Below, in pieces: positions 26,159 through 36,847 of a DNA stretch of 64,000 nt. The stretch is from Ophiura sarsii. Its lineage: Eukaryota; Echinodermata; Ophiuroidea; Amphilepidida; Ophiuridae. The notes under the pieces were generated by a model that was not told where the DNA came from, did no database searches, and was given only the letters and a program-made list of their open reading frames with translations. Both the position numbers and the translations under genes were made by a program. Numbering within the stretch: the stretch's first letter is position 1; each line of letters opens with the position of its first letter. Location of the stretch: the NCBI GenBank assembly GCA_035610835.1, contig CM069445.1, positions 35,726,656 to 35,790,655 on the forward strand. Reading direction: 5' to 3'.

Positions 26159-29100
26159 TATTAGACATCAAAGATAAATCGCCCGGTATCTGGCAATCAG
26201 GTATAAAGTATTTATAATAATGGGGTCACGTTTGACAATTGACATTATAACAGTGTCAAATCTGATACATTTGACGTTGCTCTATAAGGCCTTAAAAAAG
26301 GTTGGGTTGCCCTTACACCTCAATCTTTTTGGTGTCGGTAGGTCGATTTTTATTTTTTATTTTTTTATTTTTTAGATTCCAAAGAATGACCAAATCACAC
26401 TAAAAGGAATACACTGAGGTTTATAATTTTTAACTAATTTTCAAATTGAGGTCATTTAGGTAACAAATTTGTAATTTCTAAATTAAAAAAAGTGAATCAA
26501 ATCTTTTTTTTAACCTTTTTTTCTCCAGTTTTCCCGTTTTTTTACGGTCGGTCGGGAAAGGGCTATCCAACATTTTTTGGGGGGCCTAATATGAAAACAA
26601 GTCTTCTGAATTATCATCTATAGCCCTGCACACAGGTTTTCTAAAGGGTTTCAATCAGATGATATCCTTCATCCGGTCATCTACCCAGCTGAGTAAGCCA
26701 CTTACTTCTGGTGGTTTTTTTTATTGGAAACTGTCTGATTTATTATTGAATTCAAGAAATGGCATGCCCCCCCCCCCCCCCCATATTCAGACTTTTGCTA
26801 GCTAATTTCTGATCATTTTAAAGATTCTTTCATAAACCCAGTTACCAAAACCGTGTGTGTCAAAGTAGAGCTAAAGTTCATCAAATTATAGTTTAAAAGT
26901 CCCCTGTATTCAGCTTTACACGGTCCAGTTTGATTTGGCCACTGACCGAATGTGTTGAAATAAATATCATATTGTTGTTGATCATGTTAAAGATGTATGT
27001 TCCGACCACTCTTTTAGGCTGTGATTTTTTTCTTCACATCATGATATTTTATCAGAAGAATACCTATATTTTTCTCATTATGTCTGTAAAATCTTAGGGG
27101 CCAGAAATGTTCCATTTAGACATTATAGGCTAAACATGTGGTGAATTACTGCCAAAGGTGGTTAACCACCAGACAGTTTGTGTACTACTCAATGGGCAAC
27201 ATTATTGTGACCTTGTGCTTCTAAAATTAGAACCATTGGAGTTATGCAACTCAAACTTTGGAATGTGACAATTTAATGTAAAATAGAAAACATCGAGTTG
27301 AAAATCGGGCTAGCAATCGGAACACCTACCTTTAAATGCCTATCCTACCTGGTTTGTTAAAATAACAATATTTGAAAAACGGAAATGGTTTCTTGTTATT
27401 GTTTGGACTTTAACAAATTGTTTACTTCATGTCGCACGTGAAATATTAGGCCTGCCTGCCTAAGTGCCTTATCATTTTATCCGAGGTGAACGCAGTAAGC
27501 CTTTTAGAAAAAAAACTATACTATGTTGTATAGCCGGGCTATATACAACATAGTATAGTTGTTTTTTCTAATTAGTCATGTTTGAATTGCGTATCATCAC
27601 AGTCAATACGTTGAGCAGAAAATACAAACACAAGTCGCGATTCGACATTGATCTTTGATCCTTGAACAGAGAACCTTACAAGATAATGTGGTACTTTATT
27701 CACACTACTGCCCTTAGCAGGGCAGTCACACAATTTAACCCCAAAAAAGGTCCAAATTTTTTTTCCCGAAAAGGGAAGATATGCATACGCTATACTTGCA
27801 CGCAATCGCCATTTTAGAATGAAAGCGAGGCTCTCCCCTCAGCGCGTCCGCCCAACCGCGTCACGCGATGCACAATTTTGCGTGAAACCATGACGCAGAG
27901 TGTGGCGTGATAGTGCGTGGTGAGGGGAGAGCCTCGCTTTCAATGGTTCCATCTGTACCGTGCAAAGCGTATAGGCCTATAATACAGGGTGTATCATAAA
28001 AACGCAACACTTTTTGCTTTGGATTCTAGCTGTGTAGAGAAAAACAAATCTGAACTGTATATATTATATTCTTAAACAGCTAAGAAAGTTTAAGCAATCT
28101 CATTGGTTCTCAGAGAAATCGGCGCCATCTAGATGAGACAACTTTTAAGTTGTCTCATCTAGATGGGACACGGGGAGGTGGGGCTTACGTTTTAACAGTG
28201 CGCCCGACCTTCACAATGCGTGATTTGTCCATAACGCGCACTTCTGCAGTGCGTCTTTAGCGCTTTTCCGCGACGCTTACGCATGGTTTACCCATCGCAT
28301 GTGATTGGATGGAATGTTTGTGGGTTATTCGATCCTAGCAGGGGTAAAAGTTGTCAAATGTGGACAATAAAATGTACTTATTTCTTTGATAAATGTCTAA
28401 AGTATGATTGTTTAAGAATGAGAATAAAGGTATTGTTTTTAGACCGTACCTGCGTTCGATAGTATTATTTTTTGCGTAGAACAACTCCGCCTGCGGCGTC
28501 GTTGTTCTACTTAAAATAATACTATCGTCCGCATTTATGTCAGACAATATAACACGGGTACGGTCTAAAAACAATACCTTTATTCTCTAATTAGTGCATC
28601 TATTTTCGATATCATGAATTTAAGTTGATTATTTATTTATATTTGTTTTCATGCTGTTGTTTTCTATACAGGTTTAGATTTTAAAATTAAGAGTATGGAG
28701 ATTCACAACCAAATAGTAAAGATGCAGTTATGGGATACGTCCGGTCAGGAGAGATTCCGGTCTATGACGCAAGCTTATTACAGGGGTGCCAGCGGGATCA
28801 TGCTGGTGTATGACGTCACTGAAGAAAATACATTAACCACGCTACCTGATTGGTTAGGCGATATAGCTAATGTAAGCATTAGGCGCAACCTGCCTTAAAA
28901 ACGATTCCGGGACAACCAAATCCGTTTTGATTTGTTATCTGTAACTAAGGTTGCTAGTCTACAATAGCCAGTGAAATATGATACTAAATTTATAGAGTAG
29001 GCTACTAAAATAAACCGTATGAATAGGGGACCCTACAACTAACATCACCGGAAGTTATTATGTGAGTCAATTAGTGGTTAGTTAGTCACATTGTGTGCGT

Positions 29101-32100
29101 TCAATTAAATTATGACAAGTGATTTGGCTCTAATGGCAGGTGAAAGTTGCTTAACTTTTAAAGGCAAGGTTCACGGAATACCGTCGAACATTTATGTATG
29201 TAAGATAATCAATTCGGTAGTATTAAGTACAAAACGATGAATATTTTACGTCGTGCGAAATATTATTGGCCTATAATAGATGCATTATCATGTCCGCTGA
29301 TTTTAAAGTATAGTCTAAAATCCATGCATGCCTTCCTTCCTTCGTGCCTGCGCCTGTTAATATCTAACAGACTGACATTTACTTTAAACAAGCACAACAA
29401 TATATCATGCCTTATTCATGTTATTATAGCAATAGCGATACACTTTCAATTTCATATGCATTTGTAGTACGCACCAGAAGATGTAGAAGTTGTTATCCTG
29501 GCAAACAAAGCAGATGTTGGTGAAGAACGAGCGATTAGTAAAGAAGCTGGGGAAGAGGTTAGTAACCCAAGTACCGTTAAACTTCATCTATAAGCACCCA
29601 TTGACTAATAGTTAATAAGCAGAGAATAGATAAAAAGGTATGAGCGCCCTCTTTTGATCTAGAGAAATTAGCACGAATTTGTTTAGTGTATTCGATATTC
29701 AATACTATAAAGTTGTATTACTCTCTAAATAATTTCATGGACAGACGAATTGCTCAATTGGTAAAGCGCCCGGTAAAGCGTCAACTTCAGTATCACGAGG
29801 TTGGTGGATCAATTCTCAACTACACCTTTTGCAATTTCTTTTGAAATCCAAGTGATATAGAAATTAATGCAAACTTGAATGTAAAATGATTACTCAATTA
29901 TACTAGCTTTATTGTTATTTTTCAAAAAACAAGCGCATAATTAATTTGATTGTATAAAGTAATGATCTTTAATAGTCCAACCTTTTTATAAGCTAAAACA
30001 CATTTATACTACAAATTAACCACAGCAAAATGTATTCATTGGCTTATTTTAAATGTTTCACACAGTAATCTTAAACGTTTCCTTCATCATGATTTAAGGG
30101 CAAATTATGATGATGCATATTAGGTTGGTAGATCAAGTTAAGCAACAAAATGAAAGTAACTATGCAAACCACTATAATCCTGGTCTCACAATGAATGAAT
30201 AGGTGAATGAATGGATGGCTATTAAATCAATTTATTTCCAATAAGATAGAGGGCCGTCCATTTATACCGACCCATCAATCATACATGTAGTTATAAAACA
30301 GTATCTGACACAGCAGTCTCGTTTAGATCAATTGGTTAAGCCGGCAGTTAGGGCAATTGTGATCGCGGGTTCCAGATGACAATTCCTGGTTCGAATCTCA
30401 CTTCAAGACTTCTTCTTTTGGAAAGGTCATAATTTTCAAATTCTTGACAGTGTTTTATTTTTATCATGAATGAACAAGGAATCTATCTTTTTCGTTGGTT
30501 TTTTTATATATATATTTTTTAAATGAAACACAATTTAATCAAACTGGACACGCAAGCCATGGCCAGTCAATAACGTTTTGACTGTTTGCCTGTTGTCCTC
30601 ATTGATTCGAAACGCGATATTACACGTTTGTGCCATACCTATTCTTGGAGAAACACAAAGCACAAAACAAATATAACAAAACTGAGTGGAAATAATAAAA
30701 GAAATCACGCGAAGGACTTATTTACGGCACCATCCATCTTTTTAAGTCTGTTTAAGTTTTTCGGAACTATAATACACACGTTTGACGGATTGCCTTTAAA
30801 TTGCACGCCTAATGAACATGTCATAGTTTGAGCAGCTCACGTGGTATTGAAGGTCATGCATTGCATTCATGTAAATGGTAGTATAGTGGCCACGTGTTAT
30901 TGATTTATAACGGATTAGTTTTAGAATTACGAAACTGTGTCTATATCACTAAAGAAGTCCTCTGCCCCAAATTCGATAGACATGCTACATGCTTGTATCG
31001 ATCAACCATATACATGTACATGTATGTGTCTCTATAAACTCAATCAGGAATTGTCATCTAGAACCAACAATGGCCAACTACTCACAAAAACCACAACTTA
31101 ACAAAAGACCATAAGTAGCAGAACTGAAAAGCAGTGAATTGTAATCAACGTATTGTCTCATTGTACTCCATCCATGCATGTCTTCACAAAAATACTAAGT
31201 CGTTGAGGTTGATTTACATGTTTGTACTATTTATAAACGATTGTGATAACATTAAAATTAAAATAAAAAATAGTAGAAAGAGAGGGAAAAAAAAGGGAAA
31301 ACCCACATTAAAGACAAAGATAGATTCACTATTTATTCATGGTAAAAACAAAGTTAAGAATTTGATATACACCGTAAATATTTATAAACTTTCCAAAAGA
31401 AGAAGTCTTGAAGTGAGATTCGAACTAGGAATTGTCATCTGGAACCTGCGATCACAATTGCCCTAACTGCCGGCTTAACCAATTGATCTAAACGAGACTG
31501 CTGTGTCAGATACTGTTTTATAACTACATGTATGATTGATGGGTCGGTATAAATGGACGGCCCTCTATCTTATTGGAAATAAATTGATTTAATAGCCATC
31601 CATTCATTCACCTATTCATTCATTGTGAGACCAGGATTATAGTGGTTTGCATAGTTACTTTCATTTTGTTGCTTAACTTGATCTACCAACCTAATATGCA
31701 TCATCATAATTTGCCCTTAAATCATGATGAAGGAAACGTTTAAGATTACTGTGTGAAACATTTAAAATAAGCCAATGAATACATTTTGCTGTGGTTAATT
31801 TGTAGTATAAATGTGTTTTAGCTTATAAAAAGGTTGGACTATTAAGATCATTACTTTATACAATCAAATTAATTATGCGCTTGTTTTTTGAAAAATAACA
31901 ATAAAGCTAGTATAATTGAGTAATCATTTTACATTCAAGTTTGCATTAATTTCTATATCACTTGGATTTCAAAAGAAATTGCAAAAGGTGTAGTTGAGAA
32001 TTGATCCACCAACCTCGTGATACTGAAGTTGACGCTTTACCGGGCGCTTTACCAATTGAGCAATTCGTCTGTCCATGAAATTATTTAGAGAGTAATACAA

Positions 32101-33479
32101 CTTTATAGTATTGAATATCGAATACACTAAACAAATTCGTGCTAATTTCTCTAGATCAAAAGAGGGCGCTCATACCTTTTTATCTATTCTCTGCTTATTA
32201 ACTATTAGTCAATGGGTGCTTATAGATGAAGTTTAACGGTATGTGAAGAACGAGTGATTAGTTTATCACTAGGGAAGAGTTTGGTCAATGGGAAGACGAG
32301 TAAAAGAAATGATCATGAAGTTGGGGAAGAGAGAAAGCGAGTACCGGGATTTACCGAGTCTGATCGCTTTTGTATAACATTATACGTTATCATCTTCGAA
32401 TCACATGTTTACGTGCGGAGAAATATGAAAGTACTCTCACATGAGGAATACCCTCTGACGTCATCACTGCCCAGAAGTATATGAACATGATGAACGGAGT
32501 ATGGTTTGAATAAGGAGCCAAAGACAGAAGCGCTTGGAAGAGACTATTTGGGTTAGGAAATAACCCTCAACCGAAATAGAGTTATGTCATGCCAGTGTAT
32601 CTTTCGCAAGGATGGGACAGGATGATTGTTCAAAGCTTCCATTTAGAGCACTAAAACCACGCTATACATTATTGCCCCGGTTCGTGACATCATTTATTTA
32701 TAGCCATGTGTTTTCATTTCAGTTTGCTAGGGAATATAGTTTGCAGTACTTTGAGACCAGTGCGGTAGAAAACATAAATATTACAGAAGCCTTCACAAAA
32801 ATGGCAGAATTATTAGCCACCAAAGCAAAATTAGTAAGTGACACAGAAAAGCACATCCTTATTTAAGGATGATAATAATATACCATTCCATTTACAGCCA
32901 TGACGTGAAAGGGCGGGCGAGTTCATCCTATGATGCTTTACCCCGAATGTCGAATTAGGACTAAACGGCCCACTGGTTATTCCATTGCTTAAGCTTTCTA
33001 AAATGTCTAGCATTTTATGCTTTAAACCAATGCCTTACATTGTGGGAATTAGGCCTACCGTTAAGTATACCAGTAAGTTCAACTTTTTTCAATTCAAGTT
33101 CCAGTAAATATTTTGGTATTTATTCCGCGATCAGTACACTGAAGCACTTCACGTTTTGAGCATTTAAACCGGATTCCCAATGCAACACGTTTTTTCCAAT
33201 TCAAGAAAAGTTTATAATGTTGACCATTTTGACCCATCGTTATGTAGATTGAAACGCTTATGACACTTGAACACTTTATAGCTTATGGTTTCTATTTTTT
33301 AATGTATTATTATTAACTTCATGAGAAATTAGCTTTAAATGTATATTTTGTTTGACATGTGTTCTTTACAGAAACAAAACGGTTCGTCGAAACTAGATTT
33401 GAACTCGGCTGCAAATGGCAAAAGTTGGGAAGCTTCTCAGCAACAGAGAGAAGAGAAGAAATCGAACTGTGGATGCTAA
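20895..33479 (+). CDS. Rab-family small GTPase, complete, five exons
   Basis: The spliced CDS is 20895-21030, 28672-28871, 29468-29557, 32723-32833 and 33372-33479, giving 645 nt and 214 residues, a usual Rab length. All introns are GT-AG and all phases fit. Visible motifs: P-loop GGSSVGKT (19-26), switch I threonine in KATLGLDF (42-49), WDTSGQERF (66-74), the Rab hallmarks YYRGA (81-85) and LVYDVT (90-95), base-recognition NKAD (125-128), ETSA (153-156), and a C-terminal NCGC whose two cysteines fit double geranylgeranylation. Rab proteins are GTP-switched regulators of vesicle traffic on membranes. The AYYRGA-GIMLVYD stretch recalls the Rab8/10/13 group, but several positions differ and I do not assign a subfamily. 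Oddities: Ser where P-loops usually have the second Gly (residue 22), Gly instead of Asp at 20, and Ser instead of Ala in the DxxG motif (69); the catalytic Gln71 is kept. Confidence 0.94.
21525..23692. mobile_element. GGTCATG transposon, copy 2, inverted, with nested insertion
   Basis: Same terminal repeats and TTAT flanks (21521-21524, 23693-23696) as 16908-18648, in opposite orientation and closely matching along the arms. Longer only because a 464-bp element (21924-22387) is inserted. Lies in Rab intron 1. Confidence 0.85.
21924..22387. mobile_element. TTAA-flanked 464-bp element nested in the GGTCATG transposon
   Basis: Ends GGGCGCACCACACCAAAT and ATTTGGTGTGGTGCTCTC; target duplication TTAA at 21920-21923 and 22388-22391. 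The other copy of the host transposon shows the undisturbed TTAATTAAGGAATC site, which proves the insertion and its duplication. Confidence 0.9.
23897..25738. mobile_element. Mariner-like element, non-autonomous (1842 bp)
   Basis: Terminal inverted repeats CGAGGGGCATTCAGTAAATA and complement, flanked by TA on both sides (23895-23896, 25739-25740). The inverted match runs for about 100 bases per end. CGAGGGG ends plus TA duplication fit Tc1/mariner. No transposase motif survives. Carries a nested element at 24499-24966. Confidence 0.8.
24499..24966. mobile_element. ATAA-flanked 468-bp element nested in the mariner-like element
   Basis: Ends GGGCGTACACCACTAATTCG and CGAATTAGTGATGTACGCCC, flanked by ATAA (24495-24498, 24967-24970). 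Length and GGGCG ends resemble the TTAA element at 21924-22387, so the two are probably related. Confidence 0.78.
26125..26157. repeat. Poly-C run, 33 bases
   Basis: Uninterrupted C run in Rab intron 1. One of the longest of many G/C homopolymers in the window. Confidence 0.95.
27224..27331. repeat. Fragment of family C, uninterrupted
   Basis: Reverse-complement match to the sequence on both sides of the family B insertion at 2619-3713 (for example GCAATCGGAACA and GTTATGCAACTCAAAC). It shows the empty-site arrangement. Confidence 0.65.
27504..27571. repeat. Short hairpin (68 bp)
   Basis: TTAGAAAAAA...ACTATACTATGTTG pairs with its complement over about 30 bases around a small centre. In Rab intron 1. 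Confidence 0.85.
27818..27944. mobile_element. Miniature inverted-repeat element
   Basis: GAAAGCGAGGCTCTCCCCTC at 27821-27840 returns as its complement at 27922-27941. GC-rich, 127 bp, non-coding. Confidence 0.75.
28125..28166. repeat. Near-perfect 42-bp palindrome
   Basis: Twenty-base arms starting CCATCTAGATGAGACAACTT separated by TT. In Rab intron 1. Confidence 0.9.
28420..28587. mobile_element. Hairpin element just upstream of Rab exon 2
   Basis: GAGAATAAAGGTATTGTTTT begins one arm (about 31 bases), its complement ends at 28587, and a second inner dyad (TAGTATTATTTT and GTAGAACAAC) lies within. The whole 168 bases could fold almost end to end. Confidence 0.85.
28672..28871 (+). CDS. Rab GTPase exon 2
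   Basis: Acceptor CTATACAG at 28664-28671, donor GTAAGC at 28872. It completes Gly46 and encodes to Asn112: the WDTSGQE switch II region, the YYRGA and LVYDVT hallmarks, and the start of helix 3. A long hairpin transposon (28420-28587) ends 84 bases upstream of the acceptor. Confidence 0.94.
29468..29557 (+). CDS. Rab GTPase exon 3
   Basis: Ninety bases, exactly 30 codons (residues 113-142), carrying the NKAD guanine-recognition motif. Acceptor AG at 29466-29467; donor GTTAGT at 29558, a slightly weak donor. A giant inverted repeat starts only 14 bases after the exon end, and a diverged copy of the exon's 3' half lies beyond the far arm (32244-32330). Confidence 0.92.
29743..29830 (+). repeat. 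Second tRNA-like module in left arm
   Basis: Box-A-like TTGCTCAATTGGTAAAGCG and box-B-like GGATCAATTC. Mirrored at about 31985-32072 on the minus strand. Confidence 0.4.
30318..30412 (+). repeat. tRNA-like (Pol III promoter-like) module in left arm
   Basis: Box-A-like TAGATCAATTGGTTAAGC and box-B GGTTCGAATCTC are spaced as in tRNA-derived sequences. The mirrored copy is at about 31404-31498 on the minus strand. No convincing tRNA cloverleaf, so a tRNA-derived repeat head is more likely than a tRNA gene. Confidence 0.5.
31391..32241. repeat. Right arm of giant near-identical inverted repeat
   Basis: Reverse complement of 29572-30424. The spacer between the arms is about 970 bases and has no recognised gene. 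The arm's outer end abuts a diverged copy of Rab exon 3 sequence. Confidence 0.95.
32244..32330 (+). repeat. Diverged partial copy of Rab exon 3
   Basis: TGAAGAACGAGTGATTAGT matches exon 3 (29520-29539) with one change, and GAAGTTGGGGAAGAG near 32315 matches the exon's end, with extra sequence between. It is in direct orientation, immediately after the right arm. Not spliceable as it stands. Confidence 0.6.
32723..32833 (+). CDS. Rab GTPase exon 4
   Basis: Acceptor TTTCAG before 32723, donor GTAAGT at 32834. Thirty-seven codons (143-179) including the ETSA motif that contacts guanine, then the C-terminal helix of the GTPase fold. Confidence 0.93.
33372..33479 (+). CDS. Rab GTPase exon 5 (hypervariable tail and prenylation motif)
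   Basis: Acceptor TTTACAG before 33372; stop TAA at 33477-33479. Thirty-five residues of polar hypervariable tail ending SNCGC. The CXC ending is the classic Rab geranylgeranylation signal and shows the reading frame and all splice choices are right. No clear AATAAA follows within 500 bases; an ATTAAA at 34172 is the nearest candidate, not strongly supported. Confidence 0.9.
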   Translation, partial: KQNGSSKLDLNSAANGKSWEASQQQREEKKSNCGC

Positions 33480-34263
33480 ACACTGTGGTAACCCGACGAA
33501 TGGACGTTTTGTTTATTGTATATTTGAACATATTATATAACGTGATGATTTTATCACGGAAAGCTACAGAATATGGCAAGTAGTCGCACTGGCTGAATCT
33601 AAAGGTGCCTTATTTGGAACTCATTCATCATAATGTCTTCCATGAATCTTCCGACAATTATAACAATTATAGCTCGGGAGATTTCACTGCAGATTATCGG
33701 GCGTGAATCACATCGTTGCGGAAGCATACAGAATATCATGGTAGGCGTAATCAAAAATGGCTGAAAATCTAAAGTGATAACCTTACAATTCGGAACTTGG
33801 TGATTTTCTTGAAATGTTTTCCATCCAGAGTCTTCCGATAATTGCTTTAGAAGAATTTCCAATTACGGACGCGCAATTGTAGGCCTACATATCAGTATTT
33901 GATTATTGCGATGAATGCTTATTATATATGAAGATGGCGGAGGACATTCTGGTTGAACCTCGTGGTGCCTTATACTGGGAACTTGATCAACAAGGTGTCC
34001 TCCATGGATATATAGACTTATACTATAGAGTCTTCTGATAATAGCCTGGGGGAGGGGGGAGGGGGGATGGGAGGGTTAGCCTGGAAATTGCAAACATATC
34101 AAGCTCATTTTTAGACAATAGTCATACATCAAAACACATGATAACATATATATATTAATTACTGTTCCAATATTAAATTGCGGCGTCGATGCGTGCTGAT
34201 TGGACGAGTTTTGGTTGCCATGGTAAAGGTGAAACGCCATATTGAAAATTCGGGTCCGGGAAG

Positions 34264-34412
34264 CGATTATTTTTTTCGTACATCAGTTTAACCAAAATCA
34301 GTTAATTTGTTTAAAAATGTAAAAAAATCATTTTATTCAGTGAATTTCGCTTTATTTCCAGTAAAACGGAATAAATAAATTTGGTTAAACTGATGTACGA
34401 AAAAAGAATCGC
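34264..34412. mobile_element. Foldback element
   Basis: TTTTTTCGTACATCAGTTTA at 34271 pairs with its complement ending near 34412; arms about 30 bases. A related sequence is seen reversed near 5128-5195. Confidence 0.7.
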
Positions 34413-34783
34413 GTCCGGGAACATGGAACTTATACTTTACTTGATTTATGTATGCAAATATCAAAACCATGGAATGTTTCATTATTTAGTTATGGTTGTT
34501 CATCGTTTCATCACGGGCCTTGTTTGGTATACCATAGCAACCATGGCGATGAAATATCAATTTTCGAAACCCTTGTCCCACAGGCTTTATAATAGTGGTA
34601 TGGTTGTCATGGGTTTTGAACTTTTGGTTTTATGACTGATGTCTAAAAACGAGCTTGAAATTTTTGCAAGGAGTATTGAATCTAAATATGCCTTTATATA
34701 TGCCTTCAAAGTCCTCCATCATAGAGCATGTAGAGTGTTCCGATAATCATGATAATACTATATATCTCTGGTAGATGGTTAAC

Positions 34784-35039
34784 TTAACACTTTCCACGCT
34801 GCTATTGGTCTTACCAAATACAAAACAGATTTTTCAGAAACCTTTCTCAAATGTCAAGGTCTAGCTGAAGGATTACTGAACCAATACTAGTCATGTTTGT
34901 CGGCCTAATTGTAATGCATTTCTCATGGTGATTCCAAAATAATGGTAATGAAATTCAATCATTTTGACATAATTATTTGAAACATTTTGTAACATTTTGG
35001 AATGTCAGCTGCAGCTGCCTGCCGCGTGGAAAGTGTTAA
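34784..35039. mobile_element. Small inverted-repeat element, family H copy 1
   Basis: TTAACACTTTCCACGC at the left end and GCGTGGAAAGTGTTAA at the right. Matches 37683-37931. Confidence 0.75.
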
Positions 35040-35354
35040 TGCAAATTACCGGCGCATATTATTACGGAAATCTAAAGGATAGGTACCTTCTGATTCGGAA
35101 CTTGATCATCAATAATTTTTTAATTTTTATCCATCGACGATAACACTCTTCCTATAAATTAGCTCAATGAGATCTTCAATGCAGACTTTTACGGTCGTGA
35201 TTTACCCAATGATGGTATAGGCGAACTGACTGAATCTAAAGCCTTATTTGGAACCTAATTATTATTTAATCATTATGTTTTCCATCGATAGAGATGATGG
35301 AGTCTTCCGATTTATCTTGAAGTAATAATAGCAACGTCTTCGAGTTCAATACTA

Positions 35355-36182
35355 CAGGGTGAGTAAAAAAAACTGCAATACACTCATGGAAAAAGGGTGT
35401 TCCATGGGTTCTTGGCTGTCCCGTATATGGAACCCTCCGGTTTAAAGGTTCTTTTAATTTAAAGAACCCAAAAAACTTCTGTAGAGAACCTTTAAATTTT
35501 AAAGGTTCTAAAGACGCGTTTTTCGTTCTTTTGGAACCTTTAAAGGTTCTTTTTGGAACCTTTAAAGGTTCTACAAAGGGTTCCATATACGGGGACAGCC
35601 AAGAACCCCCGAAGCACCCTTTTTTCTTAGAGTGTAGTGGAAAGAAGCCATTTTGTTTTCAAAACCAAATTGAATTTTAAAACTGTTGCTGTACAACCAA
35701 ATTTACATGTTTGTCCACGAGCACAGTGATTTTCAATTGAAATGGCACACATTGCATTTTCATATTTGAATATCCCGCCATCAAAAATTTGGAAGATGTC
35801 AGTTTTTTATTAAAATTTAGAACATTAAGCTCTCATAGCATGGGTATGATAAATTGATTATGTTAACTCACATAACAAGAAAGGATGCATCAAATTCCAA
35901 TAACATCACAAATGTACTCAAGTTTCCAAATTTGAATGAGAGACACACTTTGGATCTGATGCATATTTTGGGTATCTCGTGGACAGACGTGTGAAAATGG
36001 GTGCACTGGTCAAAAGTTTCACCAAAGGCAACTTACGGAAAATGATATTGACTTCATTTTTTCGCACAAATTTAGAAACAAATAAGGTATTCTTATAACG
36101 TTTAAAAAAATTCAAACTTCAACTTAGTTTTTAAAACAAGATGGCTTCTTCCCACTATTGCAGGGGTTTTTTACTCGCCCTG
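35355..36182. mobile_element. TA-flanked element with CAGGGYGAGTAAAAAA ends
   Basis: Starts CAGGGTGAGTAAAAAA and ends TTTTTTACTCGCCCTG, with TA on both sides (35353-35354, 36183-36184), fitting a mariner-type element. A second TA element (35381-35634) is inserted near its left end. No transposase frame. Confidence 0.75.
35381..35634. mobile_element. Nested TA-flanked hairpin element
   Basis: Bounded by TA (35379-35380, 35635-35636). Arms include GGTTCTTGGCTGTCCCGTAT and complement; the centre repeats AACCTTTAAAGGTTC four to five times. Strongly self-complementary. Confidence 0.82.
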
Positions 36183-36847
36183 TATATGCACATTATGTGT
36201 CCTATAGGCCTACGTACATTCTGCGCCAATGTCATTCTGGCGTTGATTTGGACGATTTGAAGTTTATTTATGTTGGTATTTCATATATTTGGAAGAAATG
36301 GAATAGCAATGTTCATATATACATATATATGTTTTCCTCTATTCTATAATATTGAAGTGTTAATATAACGAACTCGGCTCCACCTCACCCGTTATAAACG
36401 TTTGTCATACCTCTATATAAGTAAAAGGCCTACTTTATTAAGATTATCGGCCGGCAATAGGCCTGGTGCTTTTGAAAAAAATAATCCAGTTTATTATATT
36501 TTGTTACTTAATCACATGAATTGAAATTAGTAATATAAAGTGCTTATTTTTTATAGAAGTAGAAAACATAAATGAATGATACTAACGTTTTCTAAGAAAG
36601 GCTGAACTGATATAATAAAACTAGAAATTGTCGAATTTTATACCCTACTTTCTCAGTGTACAAATCTATGTGTGTACCGTCATCATTTTAGGGAGAAATA
36701 CAAGTTTCGATACCTATTTAAAGCATTTATTATTTGAATTCGCAGTGTAAAACTGATATATATAAAACGAATTGAAAGGTTTGACATGGTTCCGCTTGCA
36801 GGACGCCAAGTGTCTATAGCGGTAAACAGGCGATAATAAGACAAGTT

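Larger units (their letters stand above)
25741..27503. other. Rab intron 1, remainder
   Basis: Contains GACCCA/TTTACC short repeats around 25860-26060, the poly-C run at 26125, a GGTCGGTCGG stretch near 26545, a poly-C run at 26767-26782 and the family C fragment. No coding sequence. Confidence 0.5.
29572..30424. repeat. Left arm of giant near-identical inverted repeat
   Basis: Pairs with 31391-32241. I compared about 840 bases by eye and found essentially one difference (CTTTAATAG versus CTTAATAG). Inner ends continue with weaker similarity to about 30478 and 31322. The arm holds two tRNA-promoter-like modules. It starts 14 bases after Rab exon 3. Confidence 0.95.
33590..35340. repeat. Degenerate tandem repeat, unit about 165 bp, downstream of Rab
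   Basis: Words such as GAATCTAAAGGTGCCTTATT, GGAACTTGATCATCAA, TTTTCCATC and GTCTTCCGATAATT recur at about 33594, 33761, 33950, 34675, 35067 and 35228. Units are diverged and the array is interrupted by a foldback (34264-34412) and a small element (34784-35039). No gene is seen in it; a G-rich patch lies at 34048-34075. Confidence 0.7.

Noticed and set aside
28695..28898. Free-standing 67-residue protein starting at 28695
   Set aside because: It is the second exon of the Rab gene read through its donor into the intron.
30318..30412. tRNA gene
   Set aside because: Box A and box B are present but I could not draw a sound acceptor stem and anticodon arm; a tRNA-derived repeat is likelier.
34381..34635. 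Hydrophobic 84-codon frame
   Set aside because: Starts within a foldback element and continues into the degenerate tandem array; no family resemblance.
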